Source of the DNA: Mycolicibacterium rutilum
GTDB taxonomy: Bacteria; Actinomycetota; Actinomycetes; Mycobacteriales; Mycobacteriaceae
Assembly (NCBI RefSeq): GCF_900108565.1
Contig: NZ_LT629971.1
Location: 5,828,001 to 5,892,000, forward strand
Direction of reading: 5' to 3'
DNA: 64,000 bases
Under the pieces are notes generated by a model, which saw only the letters and a program-made list of their open reading frames with translations, did not search any database and was not told the origin of the DNA. Both the position numbers and the translations under genes were made by a program. This document shows, one piece after another, positions 53,553 to 63,700 of the stretch (positions within the stretch are counted from its first letter, which is position 1; every line of letters starts with the position of its first letter).

Positions 53553-54908
53553 TCACTCGCCGACCTGCGGGAGTTCATCGGCGGCGATCTCGCACGGCGT
53601 CCCGTCGGCGACCGGCTCAGCCGGCGGCTCCGCTGGAGGCTCCTCCGGCGGGATCAGCGGTGGCTCGGGTGGCGGCGTCGCGGCGGGCTCCTCCTCCGGC
53701 GGTGGGCAGACAGGCTCGGCGGGTGGGTCCTCGACCTCGGCGGCGGGGTCTTCAACCGCTGCGGGGTCGACCGGCTCCTCATCCTCCGGTATTTCCTCGT
53801 CGAGCGCCTCCTCGTCGAGTTCTTCGTCGTCGACCACGTCCTCGGCGGGATCCTCGAGGGCCAGGTCGTCGGGTTCCGCGAGCGCGCCGTCGCCCATCAG
53901 GCCGCCGAGCAATTCGCCCAGCTGCTGCCCGAACGACGATAGACCGCCGCCGATTTCGGGCATCCCGCCACCCAGCGACGGCATCGAGGGCATCGACGGC
54001 CCCGACATCGGCGCCGCGGCCGCCGGATCCGCGGCTGCCGCCGGTGTGACCGGCCCGGGCTCGACGGCCGCCACCGGTGCGCTCGGCGGTGGCGCCGCGG
54101 GCGAACTCCATGACGCCGGCGTTGCGGGTGCCGCGGCCGGTGCGAATGCGGCGGGCGTCACGGGCGTCGGGGCGGTCGGCGACGTAGGGAGTTCAGCCGG
54201 TGCCGGCACAGGTGTCGGCCCGAGCTCATCCGGCACCTCGAACGTCGCCTCGGACGACCCGAATGACGCGACGGCCTCCCGGTATGCGGCCTCGACGGCC
54301 TCGGTGGCGGCCTGCACCGCGGTCACGAACTGGCCGCCGATCACGTTGTCCACGAACGGTTTCACCTCGTGGTCGACCAGTTCACTGGCCACCGCGCGGT
54401 CACCTGACCCCGTGTTCACGGTCTGCGCGGCCGCCAGCCAGTCCGCGCGCCGCGACTGCGCGCCGTCCCCGATCGCCAGCACCGTGCCGGCCTTCTCGTC
54501 GACCGCCTGCCACAGTCGATCGCGCAGATCGGCGAGCGCGGCGGCGGCAGCACGGACTGCGTCCGCGGCGCGCCGAGACGATTCGCCGTGCCGGGTCAGA
54601 AATGCCCGCGACGCGTCGGCACCGACGCCCCGCCATGCCGCGACGAGCACGCCCAGTTGGGCGTCCTGCCGAGCCAGCGCGTCGTCGGCAGCCGCCGCAA
54701 CCGTTTGCAACGCGGCACAATCGGCGCCCAACGCCCGCAGATCCATCCCGTCCTCGCGCAGGTAGCGCTCGCGGACCTGGCCCGGATGCGCGGTCAGGTC
54801 CGGATGCTCATAGCCGAGCGACCGGCACGCCGACACGTACTGTTCGATGTCGGTGACGCCGGGCAGTCCATCCGCCAATCGCCCTGTGGCGTCGTATCTT
54901 TCGGCCAC
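53553..54908 (-). CDS. WXG-like Ala/Pro-rich protein, probable type VII secretion substrate (Rv3439c type)
   Basis: 451 residues in three parts. Residues 1-200 are helical and contain VAAWRGVGADASRAFL, a WXG-like turn (Trp-Arg-Gly). Residues 210-330 are a Pro/Ala linker. The remainder has an MPSMPSLGGGMPEIGGG stretch, then a very acidic tail (DEELDEEALDEEIPEDEEP) and Pro/Glu repeats with two Cys. The GTG at 54908 is two bases after the partner gene stop. Position and composition match Rv3439c. Substrate status is inferred from the WXG-like fold, the partner and the nearby ESX-4 genes. Confidence 0.72.
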   Translation of the reverse strand: MAERYDATGRLADGLPGVTDIEQYVSACRSLGYEHPDLTAHPGQVRERYLREDGMDLRALGADCAALQTVAAAADDALARQDAQLGVLVAAWRGVGADASRAFLTRHGESSRRAADAVRAAAAALADLRDRLWQAVDEKAGTVLAIGDGAQSRRADWLAAAQTVNTGSGDRAVASELVDHEVKPFVDNVIGGQFVTAVQAATEAVEAAYREAVASFGSSEATFEVPDELGPTPVPAPAELPTSPTAPTPVTPAAFAPAAAPATPASWSSPAAPPPSAPVAAVEPGPVTPAAAADPAAAAPMSGPSMPSMPSLGGGMPEIGGGLSSFGQQLGELLGGLMGDGALAEPDDLALEDPAEDVVDDEELDEEALDEEIPEDEEPVDPAAVEDPAAEVEDPPAEPVCPPPEEEPAATPPPEPPLIPPEEPPAEPPAEPVADGTPCEIAADELPQVGE

Positions 54909-54910
54909 CG

Positions 54911-55216
54911 TCAGCCCATCCGTCCAACGGCGCGCAGATCGGCTTCGGCATACCGGTCGGCTGACGCACGAAGCGCGCCGGCGATCTCCGACGCGGCCCG
55001 CGACCACCGCCACAACTGGTCGGCGACCTCTTCCACCGCCCTTCGCACGGCGTCGCCGTGAGCGACGTACGCCTGTCCCGCAGCGGCCCCGTCGAAGCTC
55101 AGTGCGGCCAGGTGCGTGCGCGCCGCGGCGGCGACGATGTCGGCGGCGGTCTGGTACTGCGTGGCGACGCTCGCAAGAGCCGTAACGTCGACGCGCGCGG
55201 CGTCGGTTCCTCCCAT
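54911..55216 (-). CDS. EspC/WXG100-like small protein with YxxxD secretion motif (Rv3440c type)
   Basis: 101 residues, two long helices with a central turn (ALSFDGAAAGQAYVAHGD). The C-terminal helix ends in ADRYAEADLRAVG, which carries Tyr-Ala-Glu-Ala-Asp, the general type VII secretion signal YxxxD/E. This is the layout of EspC/DUF2580 proteins. The downstream gene follows two bases on, so the pair is probably co-produced and may be exported as a complex, perhaps by ESX-4. No ribosome site is evident before the ATG at 55216. Confidence 0.75.
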   Translation of the reverse strand: MGGTDAARVDVTALASVATQYQTAADIVAAAARTHLAALSFDGAAAGQAYVAHGDAVRRAVEEVADQLWRWSRAASEIAGALRASADRYAEADLRAVGRMG

Positions 55217-55256
55217 GTGAAGGTTGGACGCGTCGGGCGGCCCGACGGTTCCACGA

Positions 55257-56594
55257 TCAGCGTTGCGCGCTGACCTGTTCGGCGACCCGGACCGCCATCT
55301 GCCGCGCGGTGTCCTCGTCGGCGGCCTCCACCATGACGCGGACCACCTGCTCGGTCCCGGAGGGCCGCAACAGGATCCGTCCGGTGTCGCCGAGTTCGGC
55401 CTCGACCTCGGCGACCGCCGTGCGAACGGACGGCGCGTCGGCGACGGTGGCCTTGTCGGCGACCTCGACGTTGATGAGCACCTGCGGCAGCGTCTGCATC
55501 GGTTCGGCCAGCGCGGCCAGCGGCATGCGGGTCTGCGCCATCCGCGACATCAGCCGCAGGCCGGTGACGATGCCGTCGCCGGTCGTGCCGAAGGCGGGCA
55601 TGACGATGTGGCCGGACTGTTCGCCGCCGAGCGTGTAGGCACCGGCTCGCAACTCTTCGAGCACGTAGCGGTCCCCGACGCTGGTGGTGCGGACCTCGAC
55701 GCCCGCCGCCCGCATCGCCAGGTGCAGCCCGAGGTTGCTCATCACCGTGGCGACCAGGGTGTTGCCCGCCAGTTCGCCGGATTCGCGCATGGCCAGCGCG
55801 AGGATCACCATGATCGCGTCGCCGTCGATGACCCGACCGTCGGCGGCCACGGCCAGGCAGCGGTCCGCGTCGCCGTCGTGGGCCAGGCCGAGGTCGGCCC
55901 CGTAGGACACCACCGCCGACCGGAGGGCGTCCATGTGGGTCGACCCGCAGCCGTCGTTGATGTTGAGCCCGTCGGGCGCGGCGTTGATCGTGATCACGTT
56001 GGCTCCCGCGGCGCGGTAGGCCTGCGGTGCGGCGGTCGATGCGGCGCCGTTGGCGCAGTCGACGACGACGGTGAGCTCGTCGAGCCTCGTCGTGACCGCC
56101 TTGCCGGCGTGGCGCAGATACCGGTCGAGTGCGTCCTCGGCGTCCACCACGCGGCCGATACCCGCGCCGGTGGGCCGACCACCGGGGCCTTGCGAAACGA
56201 GTTCCTCGATGCGGTCCTCGGTGGCGTCGTCGAGCTTGTGCCCGCCGGGACCGAAGATCTTGATCCCGTTGTCGGGCATCGGGTTGTGCGACGCGCTGAT
56301 CATCACGCCGAAGTCGGCGTCGTATGCGCTGGTCAGATACGCGACGGCCGGCGTCGGCAGGATCCCGACCCGCAGGGCGTCGACGCCCTCACTGGTCAGT
56401 CCGGCGATCACGGCGGCCTCCAGCATCTCGCCGGAGGCGCGCGGATCCCGGCCCACCACGGCCACCCGACGGGCGTGTCCACCGGTGCTGGCCAACCGCC
56501 GGGCGGCCGCCGAACCGAGCGCCAGCGCCAACTCGGCGGTCAGGTCCTGGTTGGCGACGCCGCGCACTCCGTCGGTGCCGAACAGTCGAGCCAT
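55257..56594 (-). CDS. glmM: Phosphoglucosamine mutase
   Basis: 445 residues. It converts glucosamine 6-phosphate to the 1-phosphate, the step after GlmS toward UDP-GlcNAc. The phosphoserine loop is ISASHNPMPDNGIK, the metal loop GDADRC and the phosphate-binding C-terminal RPSGTEQVVRVMVE. Family start RLFGTDGVRGVANQ. Full length, located 40 bases after the secretion-substrate pair gene on the same strand. Confidence 0.97.
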   Translation of the reverse strand: MARLFGTDGVRGVANQDLTAELALALGSAAARRLASTGGHARRVAVVGRDPRASGEMLEAAVIAGLTSEGVDALRVGILPTPAVAYLTSAYDADFGVMISASHNPMPDNGIKIFGPGGHKLDDATEDRIEELVSQGPGGRPTGAGIGRVVDAEDALDRYLRHAGKAVTTRLDELTVVVDCANGAASTAAPQAYRAAGANVITINAAPDGLNINDGCGSTHMDALRSAVVSYGADLGLAHDGDADRCLAVAADGRVIDGDAIMVILALAMRESGELAGNTLVATVMSNLGLHLAMRAAGVEVRTTSVGDRYVLEELRAGAYTLGGEQSGHIVMPAFGTTGDGIVTGLRLMSRMAQTRMPLAALAEPMQTLPQVLINVEVADKATVADAPSVRTAVAEVEAELGDTGRILLRPSGTEQVVRVMVEAADEDTARQMAVRVAEQVSAQR

Positions 56595-56727
56595 GCCGAC
56601 AAACTTCTCATACCGGGCCGCCGGAGGGCCAACCGCCGGCGTCGGCAGCCGTGCCGTCGCCGAATCGGTACCCGGACGCGACTCACCGCCCGCATCCGGG
56701 TGGACACGGGCGGTGAGGTTTCGCTGA

Positions 56728-57150
56728 TTAGCTGCCGTCTTCGGCAGTGGTCGGCTCAGCGGGTGCCGGCGTCTCCGACGTCGGCGTCTCCACCGAGTCC
56801 TGCGCCTGACCCGGCGCGTTCTCCGACTGGCCGGGGCCGTTCTGCTGGATCACGATCGTGCCCACGGTGTTCGTGCACGCGGTCTGATCGGTGCCCTCGG
56901 TGTCGGCGGCCTGCGCCAGCTCGTTCACCGCGGCCACGTCGGTGTCGCACACCCCAGCCGCGATCTGCGCGGCGGTGGCCACCTCGACGTCCTCGAGGAC
57001 TCCGGCGTTGCCGACGGCGACGTTCACACGCCCGTCGTCAGCGGTGTCCGGCTGCGCGAGGGCCATACCCATACCGGCGGTGAACAGCAGCGAGCCGCCC
57101 AGCACAGTTCCGGCGCCCAGGGTCTTCACGGTCTTCGCGACGTTCCTCAT
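56728..57150 (-). CDS. Small secreted Ala/Thr/Pro-rich protein
   Basis: 140 residues. Signal peptide (NVAKTVKTLGAGTVLGGSLLFTAGMGMALA, cut before QPDT). The mature part has two Cys (GVCDTD, TACTNT) and an Asn/Gln stretch, then an acidic Pro/Thr/Glu-rich tail. No known domain; similar proteins are found in fast-growing mycobacteria. A strong site AAGGAG precedes the ATG at 57150. It is downstream of the ribosomal protein terminator, and so independent of rpsI. Confidence 0.78.
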   Translation of the reverse strand: MRNVAKTVKTLGAGTVLGGSLLFTAGMGMALAQPDTADDGRVNVAVGNAGVLEDVEVATAAQIAAGVCDTDVAAVNELAQAADTEGTDQTACTNTVGTIVIQQNGPGQSENAPGQAQDSVETPTSETPAPAEPTTAEDGS

Positions 57151-57338
57151 GCATTGCTCCTTCTCAGTCGGGAAGCGACGGTCCGGTCCCCCAACGAGGT
57201 GACTGCCTCGAACCGGTGGCAGGAGCGGCCTGCCGCGCACGCAGCGCCGCCGCCTCCAACCTGATTGGTTTTACGACGCGCCCGCGATCCAAACGGATCT
57301 GGCCCAAATGTGACCCAGCACGCACCCACGTGAATGCA

Positions 57339-57374
57339 AAACCGCCGGGTGTGCGGTTGCACACCCGGCGGTTT
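57339..57374 (-). terminator. Terminator of the rplM-rpsI operon
   Basis: AAACCGCCGGGTGTGC-ggtt-GCACACCCGGCGGTTT, perfect 16-base arms with a four-base loop, ending 11 bases after the rpsI stop. It has A/T ends on both sides and could act in both directions. Confidence 0.92.
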
Positions 57375-57384
57375 CGCAGGTCGA

Positions 57385-57863
<479 letters not shown>

Positions 57864-57867
<4 letters not shown>

Positions 57868-58307
57868 TGGGCCACCTGCTTGATTTCGAACGGAATCGGC
57901 TGCTGCGCGGTGTGCGGATGCTCCGGCCCGACGTAGACGCGCAGCTTCTTCTTGATCTGACGACCCAGCTTGGTGTGCGGGATCATGCCGAGGATCGCGC
58001 GCTCGACGACGCGGTCGGCGTGCTTCTGCATCTCCTCGTTGAGCGACCGCTTCCGCAGCCCACCGGGATAACCCGAGTGACGGTAGTGGAATGTGCGGTC
58101 CGCCTTGTTACCGGCGATGGAGATCTTCTCTGCATTGATGACGATGACGAAGTCACCGCCGTCGACGTTCGGCGTGTACGTCGGCTTGTGCTTGCCGCGC
58201 AGCAGATTCGCTGCCTGAACGGCGAGCCGGCCGAGCCGCACGTCGGTGGCGTCGATGACGTACCACGAACGTGTGGTGTCACCCGCCTTCGGCGTGTACG
58301 TAGGCAC
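57864..58307 (-). CDS. rplM: 50S ribosomal protein L13
   Basis: 147 residues from GTG, with GAGAGG upstream. L13 signatures: TRSWYVIDATDVRLGRLAVQAANLLRGKHK, VNAEKI and GMLPHTKLG-type segment (GMIPHTKLGRQIKKKLRVY). First gene of the operon, with a structured leader of about 120 bases. Confidence 0.98.
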
Positions 58308-58613
58308 AGCGCTACCTCTCTTCTATCGGGTTTCGTGTCCCGGTGACCCGGGTGCCGGTCAGGCATGGGCGGTGAGGTGATCTCGGCGACCGACAGTGAC
58401 CCGAGGACCCGTGCGTACCGCACGCCAACGAGGCAGCTTACCCGGCGGCGTCGTCGCTGGTCAAAACGCCCTTCGGCCGGCTGACCCGGCACTCGACGCA
58501 ATCGTAGGGAAACCCCGGATTCCTTTCGGACGCCGCGGCCCTAGCGTCGTGCCGGGACAGCGACCGGCCTGGTCGCCGTCCGCCGGGGGAAAACACCATC
58601 AAATCGGAGTGAA
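58308..58613. other. Divergent intergenic region rplM / Excalibur gene
   Basis: 306 bases. On the minus side it holds the rplM promoter and leader hairpin (listed below). On the plus side, the region 58441-58613 carries a presumed promoter for the Excalibur gene; CGGAG five bases before its ATG is a ribosome site. No RNA gene recognised. Confidence 0.55.
58410..58440 (-). promoter_or_regulatory. rplM promoter -10 and leader hairpin
   Basis: TAAGCT (58440-58435 on the minus strand) is a plausible -10. Just inside the resulting transcript is CGTGCG-tac-CGCACG (58410-58424), a perfect six-base stem with a three-base loop. It could be a binding site for L13 or S9 in autoregulation; this is not shown by sequence alone. 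Confidence 0.42.
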
Positions 58614-58805
58614 ATGTTTCGTGCACTGATCATCGCCGTATGTGTCGTGGGGGCGACGGCCGCGGGCGCCGCGACCGCACATGCCGACATCTATTACAAG
58701 AACTGCTCGGCGGCCCGCGACGCCGGCGCGGCGCCGATTCTGCAGGGTCAGGACGGCTACGGCGAGCACCTGGACCGCGACGGCGACGGTATCGCCTGCG
58801 AGTGA
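58614..58805 (+). CDS. Small secreted Excalibur calcium-binding domain protein
   Basis: 63 residues. A signal peptide (LIIAVCVVGATAAGAATAHA) leaves a mature protein of about 39 residues. It is one Excalibur domain: YYKNCSAARDAGAAPI, then HLDRDGDGIACE, with the DxDxDG calcium loop and paired Cys. Excalibur domains occur on extracellular nucleases and wall proteins, but here the domain stands alone. CGGAG is five bases before the ATG. Confidence 0.88.
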   Translation: MFRALIIAVCVVGATAAGAATAHADIYYKNCSAARDAGAAPILQGQDGYGEHLDRDGDGIACE

Positions 58806-58900
58806 GGGTTTGCGCCACCGTGGCCGTCTCTCCTACGGCCACGGTGGCGCGAACTGCGCGGTCCCCGGCTCCCCTCCTGCGGAACCACGCAGGCTTGTGG

Positions 58901-59197
58901 TCAGCCGCCCCAAGCGCGGGCTGCGCTGCGGTCGGTCAGCGCCACGTCGTCGGCGCCGTCGCGGACCGCGTTACCCAGGCTGAACAGAATCTCGTTGAGC
59001 CCACCGGCGGCCTGCTCCCAACGGGCCTGCTCGATGCGGTAGGCCTCGGCGGCCTCTCGCGTCCACACCGCCTGAAGCGGGGCGATCTGGGCCCGCAACT
59101 CGTCAAGTGCGGCGTTGAGGCGGGCCGACGTGGCGTGGATCTCCTGCCGGACGCCGAACTCGATCTCATCGAAGTTGTACGACAGCACATGGTCCAT
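58901..59197 (-). CDS. esxT: ESX-4 WXG100-family protein EsxT
   Basis: 98 residues, closely similar to M. tuberculosis EsxT (HVLSYNFDEIEFGVRQEIH, LNEILFSLGNAVRDGADDVA). Helix-turn-helix with QAVWTREAAEAY at the turn, where the Gly of WXG is replaced. It pairs with EsxU. The ATG lies 11 bases after the esxU stop. Predicted to be secreted by ESX-4. Confidence 0.94.
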   Translation of the reverse strand: MDHVLSYNFDEIEFGVRQEIHATSARLNAALDELRAQIAPLQAVWTREAAEAYRIEQARWEQAAGGLNEILFSLGNAVRDGADDVALTDRSAARAWGG

Positions 59198-59207
59198 GGC
59201 GCGCTCC

Positions 59208-59531
59208 TCACAGGTGGTTGGCGACCGCACCGATCTGGTGCGAATGGCTCTCGGTGGCCTCACGCAGCGTCTGCGCGTTGAGGCGGATGTTCTCGGCGAT
59301 CCGCTCGAGGGCCGCGTGCAGTCGCAGCGACTCGGCGTTCCACCGGTCGACGACGTCGCGGAACCGGGCCGCGGCGGCCCCACCCCACACCGACGGCGGC
59401 ACCGTGCTCATCCGTCCGATGAACGACTGAAGCATCGCGCGGATCTCCTCGTTGCGGGCATCGGTCTTGCTCGCGACCGCGGCCATCAGGTCGAAGTCGG
59501 TGTTCAGAGCGCCGCCTGCCGGTGTTGTCAT
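59208..59531 (-). CDS. esxU: ESX-4 WXG100-family protein EsxU
   Basis: 107 residues with a proper WXG turn (PPSVWGGAAAARF). Two helices, FDLMAAVASKTDARNEEIRAML and NAESLRLHAALERIAENIRL. It forms a heterodimer with EsxT as Rv3445c with Rv3444c. The ribosome site GAAAGGACG is before the ATG. Confidence 0.94.
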   Translation of the reverse strand: MTTPAGGALNTDFDLMAAVASKTDARNEEIRAMLQSFIGRMSTVPPSVWGGAAAARFRDVVDRWNAESLRLHAALERIAENIRLNAQTLREATESHSHQIGAVANHL

Positions 59532-59595
59532 GGGCGTCCTTTCGTCGGGTGTTGTTTGGTTCGACGCAGCGGGTCTTCGTTCGGTTCCATTCGGG

Positions 59596-60726
59596 TCAGG
59601 AATGCGCCCGCGCCGACCTGATCGCCTGTTCGCAGGCGTCGCGCACATCGGCTTCGCGCCCTGGCGCACTCTGGCACCCGATGGCGATGCGCACACCGGA
59701 CTCGACGAGCACCGTCCAGGCGACCTGACGACCGGCCCGCATCTCCCGGTAGGTCACGGCGGGGCGACCGGCCCGGGTGTCGGCCGGGGTGAAGTCGACG
59801 AACACCCCGTCGGGTTCGTAGGCGAGCGCGGCGGACAGCGCTTCGGCGGTCTGCGCGAGATCGGGGCCGACGGACTGTGTCAGGTGCAGTGCGACGTCGC
59901 CTCCTGACGGTGAAATTGCCTGCAGCCGAGCCGAACCCGGCCCCGAGGTGATGCGCCGCACCGGCCAGTCGGCCGGGACCAGCACGCCGATCCGGCCCTC
60001 GACCAGCAGCCGTGCAGCGCGGTCCGGCGGCTCGTCGACGGGACCCCGCAGCCCGAAACCGGCGCACACCGCGACGGTGACGCCGACTCCGGCCAGCACC
60101 GCTGCCCTCGGCCGACGACCGGCGCGCTGCGGCACCACCGCGGTGGGCGCGAACCGCCCAGCGGCGTACCGCTGCACAACTCCTTCGTCGACGCTGCGCA
60201 CCGCGACACCCGAGGCCCTCAGATGCTCGGCAATGCAGTCCGCGGCGATGCGGGTACGCGGACCGGCGGGTCGATCGATCGTCACCGGGCCGCGGCCGGC
60301 GACCGCGGCGGCGACCCGCCGGGCAACATCTGTCACGTCGTCGGCGACCGGGTGGACGACGGTGCGGGCGTCGGAGGTGACGACGACGAGGTCGGGCGAG
60401 ACTTCGACGACAGGACCGGACAACTCGTCGAAACACTCTGCGCGCCGGATGATGTCGACCTCGGTCGTCAGCACAGTGACCGCGGCGAGTATCCGGTCGA
60501 TGCGCGTGTCCGACCACCAGGACGGGCAGATGAGCACGATCGCGTCGGCCCCGGCACTGACGGCGCGCAGGACGTCGACCCAGATGTCCTGGACGGGCAC
60601 CGCGCGCTCGTCGAGCAGCGCAAGATCGTCGTCGATGCAGTCGAGTGCCGTCGAGATCAGTTCGGGTGCGGCCGGTTCCGGCCCGCGGATGTCCTCGGGT
60701 CCCACCTCGACCACGATCGGGTTCAC
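59596..60726 (-). CDS. Type VII secretion-associated protein (Rv3446c type)
   Basis: 376 residues. N-terminal part (1-190) is alpha/beta (DAIVLICPSWWSDTRIDRILAAV, DLVVVTSDARTVVH), then a single membrane span near 210-228 (AAVLAGVGVTVAVCAGFGL), then a C-terminal extracytoplasmic domain (VLVPADWPVRRITSGPGSARLQAISPSG). This is the TIGR03931 family found only in ESX-4-type loci; it has no assigned function. The GTG overlaps the eccC4 stop by four bases. Confidence 0.85.
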   Translation of the reverse strand: MNPIVVEVGPEDIRGPEPAAPELISTALDCIDDDLALLDERAVPVQDIWVDVLRAVSAGADAIVLICPSWWSDTRIDRILAAVTVLTTEVDIIRRAECFDELSGPVVEVSPDLVVVTSDARTVVHPVADDVTDVARRVAAAVAGRGPVTIDRPAGPRTRIAADCIAEHLRASGVAVRSVDEGVVQRYAAGRFAPTAVVPQRAGRRPRAAVLAGVGVTVAVCAGFGLRGPVDEPPDRAARLLVEGRIGVLVPADWPVRRITSGPGSARLQAISPSGGDVALHLTQSVGPDLAQTAEALSAALAYEPDGVFVDFTPADTRAGRPAVTYREMRAGRQVAWTVLVESGVRIAIGCQSAPGREADVRDACEQAIRSARAHS

Positions 60727-63700
60727 GGTGACCAGCCGACCTGGATGAGTTGTTCACCGTCGCCGCGGGTGATCAGCGTGCCCCGGCCGGGCGGCTGTGG
60801 AGCGGGCCGGACCGCCCCCAGCAGCACACCCTCGTCGGGGCTTGCGCTCATCATCAAACCCGCGCAACTCATTTCGCGCAGCCGCGCCAGCACCGGGTCG
60901 AACATGGCCCGCGCCGCGCCCCCGCTGCGCCGGGCCACGACGACGTGCAGGCCGAGATCAGTGGCGTGCGGGAGCAGATCGGCGAGCGGCACCAGCGGGT
61001 TGCCGGTCGATGCGGCAACCAGGTCGTAGTCGTCGATGACCAGGACGAGGTCCGGGCCCGACCACCAGGAACGCTCCCTGAGTTGCTGCTGGGTGACGGT
61101 GTCACCGGGCATGCGCTGCTCGAGCCGGGCCAGCAGCTTCGGCACCCTGGCGGTCAGCGCCGCGGGCGAGGCGGTGTAACCGGACAGGTGGTCGGACTCG
61201 ACGACGCCGAGCAGCGCGCGGCGGAAGTCGACGATCTCGAGTTGGACGTCGGCCGGGTCCGCGGTGCGCATGAGCTCGCGACAGAGGAGGCGCAGCAGGG
61301 CGCTCTTGCCGCAGCCTGTTTCGCCGAGCACCAGCAGATGCGGTTGCTCGTTGAAATCGATTGTCACCGGCGCGAGTTCACGCTCACCGACCCCGACCAC
61401 GATACGACGCCCTGGCGGCGCGGAGGCGATCAGATCACGGTGGCTGACCTGGGTCGGCAGCAGTTCGATCCGCGGGGCCCGCAATCCCGCCCAGTCTGTG
61501 CGCCGCCCGACAGCGGACGGGTCCGCGATCACGAGTTCCCGGCCGTCTGCGGTGATCCCATGCCCGGGCGCGAGGTTGGGCAACATGCGGGCCCGGCGCC
61601 GGTCCATCTCGGAGTCGGCCGGGTCGCCGAGCCGCAGTTCGACGCGGGTGCCGATCTGGTCCTTGAGCGCGGGCCGCAGTTCGGCCCACCGCGACGCGGT
61701 CACAACCACATGGACACCGAACGCCAATCCCTGCGAGGCGAGCGCCGTGACCGGAGCTTCCAACGCCTCGAACTGCTGGCGGAACTGCGCCCAGCCGTCG
61801 ATGACCAGGAAACCGTCGCCGTAGGAGTCCTCACCCGCGACCGCGTCGCCGGCCGCGCGCCGTTTCTCGCGCGAGCGCAGCACCGACTCCACGACAGCGA
61901 TGATCCGTCGGCACAGATCCGCGTCCGCGCGGCCCGCCACCGCCCCGACATGCGGCAGCTCGGCGAGCGTCGACAGTGTGCCGCCGCCGAAATCCAGGCA
62001 GTAGACCGTCACGTCCGCCGGGCTGTGGGTTTCGGCCAGGCCGGTGATCAGCGTGCGCACCGCGGTCGACTTGCCGGAACGCGGCGCCCCGACGACCGCG
62101 ACATTGCCCCCGGCCCCGCCGAGCGCCGCGGTCAGCACGTCGTGGCGTTGCGCGAACGGGCTGTCCACCAGTCCGATCGGGACGCTGAGGTCTCCGCCGG
62201 CCGCGTGGCCGTGGAGCAGCGCGTCCAAGGGCGGCGAAACGGTCAACGGCGCCAACCACACCGGATGAGCGGCCGGCCCGCGGTCCGCGATGCGGTCGAG
62301 CACGGTGTCGAGCACCGTGGGTAAGGCCGCCGGGTCGTCGCGTCGCTGCGGTTCGTGTTGACGCGTCGCTGTGGCCGTGAACAGCGTCGCTCGCGGCGAC
62401 GTGGGTTCGGTCTCGTAGCGGACGTGCGGACAGGCGCCGGAGACGAACGCGGTCTGGAAGCGGGTCAGCTCCCCGCCGGCCGTCTTCAGGTACGCCGCGC
62501 CGGGCGTTGCGGGCAGGTGGTGTGCGTCGGGCACGCCCAGGACGGCGCGCGACTCGCCGGCCGAGAACGTCTTGAGGCAGATGCGATAGGACAGGTGGGT
62601 GTCGAGCCCGCGCAGCCGGCCCTCGTCGAGTCGTTGACTGGCGAGCAGCAGGTGAATACCCAGTGACCGACCCAGCCTGCCGATCGCCAGGAACAGGTCG
62701 GCGAAGTCCGGGTGCTGGGTCAGCAGTTCGGAGAATTCGTCGACGACGATGAACAGCGCGGGCAGCGGCGGCAGTGCGGCGCCCCGCGACCGGGCCTGCG
62801 CGTACGCGGCCGTGTTGACGAAATTGCCCGCCGCGCGCAGCAATTCCTGCCGACGGTGCAGTTCACCGGCGAGTGCGTCGTTCATGCGGGCGACCAGATG
62901 CGACTCGTCGGCCAGGTTCGTGATCACCGCGGCGACGTGTCGCGCACGCTCCAGACCGAGAAACGTCGCACCGCCCTTGAAGTCGACGAGCACCAGGTTG
63001 AGGACGTCGGGCGGGTGGGCCGTGATCATGCCGAGCACAAGTGTTCTCAGGAACTCCGACTTGCCCGACCCGGTCGCGCCCACACACAGTCCGTGCGGAC
63101 CGATACCGCCGTGGGCGGGCTCGTTGATGTCGATGCGCACCGGCGCTCCGGACTCAGACACACCGACGGGTACGGCGCGGAGCCGGCTCGTTATGCTCCA
63201 GTACTTTTCGATACTCAGTGTGTCGATGCCCATTTCGATGCCCATCAGCTCGAGCCAGCCGCGCGCGCCCGGCGCCCTGGCCGCGGTGTCGGCGGTGCGG
63301 AAGCGGGCCAGTCGCCGTGCGCACGCGCTGGCCTGCGACAGCGTCAGCGCGTCTGGTCGGCTCAGCGTGTCCACGTCCACGCGCAGCGCGTCCACCGACG
63401 GGATCTCGCCGAGCGAGACGACCGACACCGTGTCGGCGGGCGCCGTTTCAGCTGGGGCGCCGTCGGCGATCACGATCAGGTGGCGGTCACCGGGTGCGGA
63501 CTCGGCTTCGCCGTAGTGCGGCAGCCATTTCAACCACTCCCAGTGCTCGCGCTGCTCCGGCCCGGTCGCGGCCGCGACCGCCACGGTATCCGGGCCGTGC
63601 AGCACCACCAGTTCGCACACCATCGCCCGCAGCACCGCCCTGGCGCGGTGATGGTCCCCGGTGAGCGTCACGAACCGGTGCTGCAGCAGCGGAACTACCG

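Noticed and set aside
53560..54000. Possible DNA repeat array
   Set aside because: Low-complexity coding for Pro/Glu/Ala of the WXG-like protein, not a DNA-level repeat.
55224..57083. 619-codon plus-strand reading across glmM
   Set aside because: Antisense shadow of glmM.
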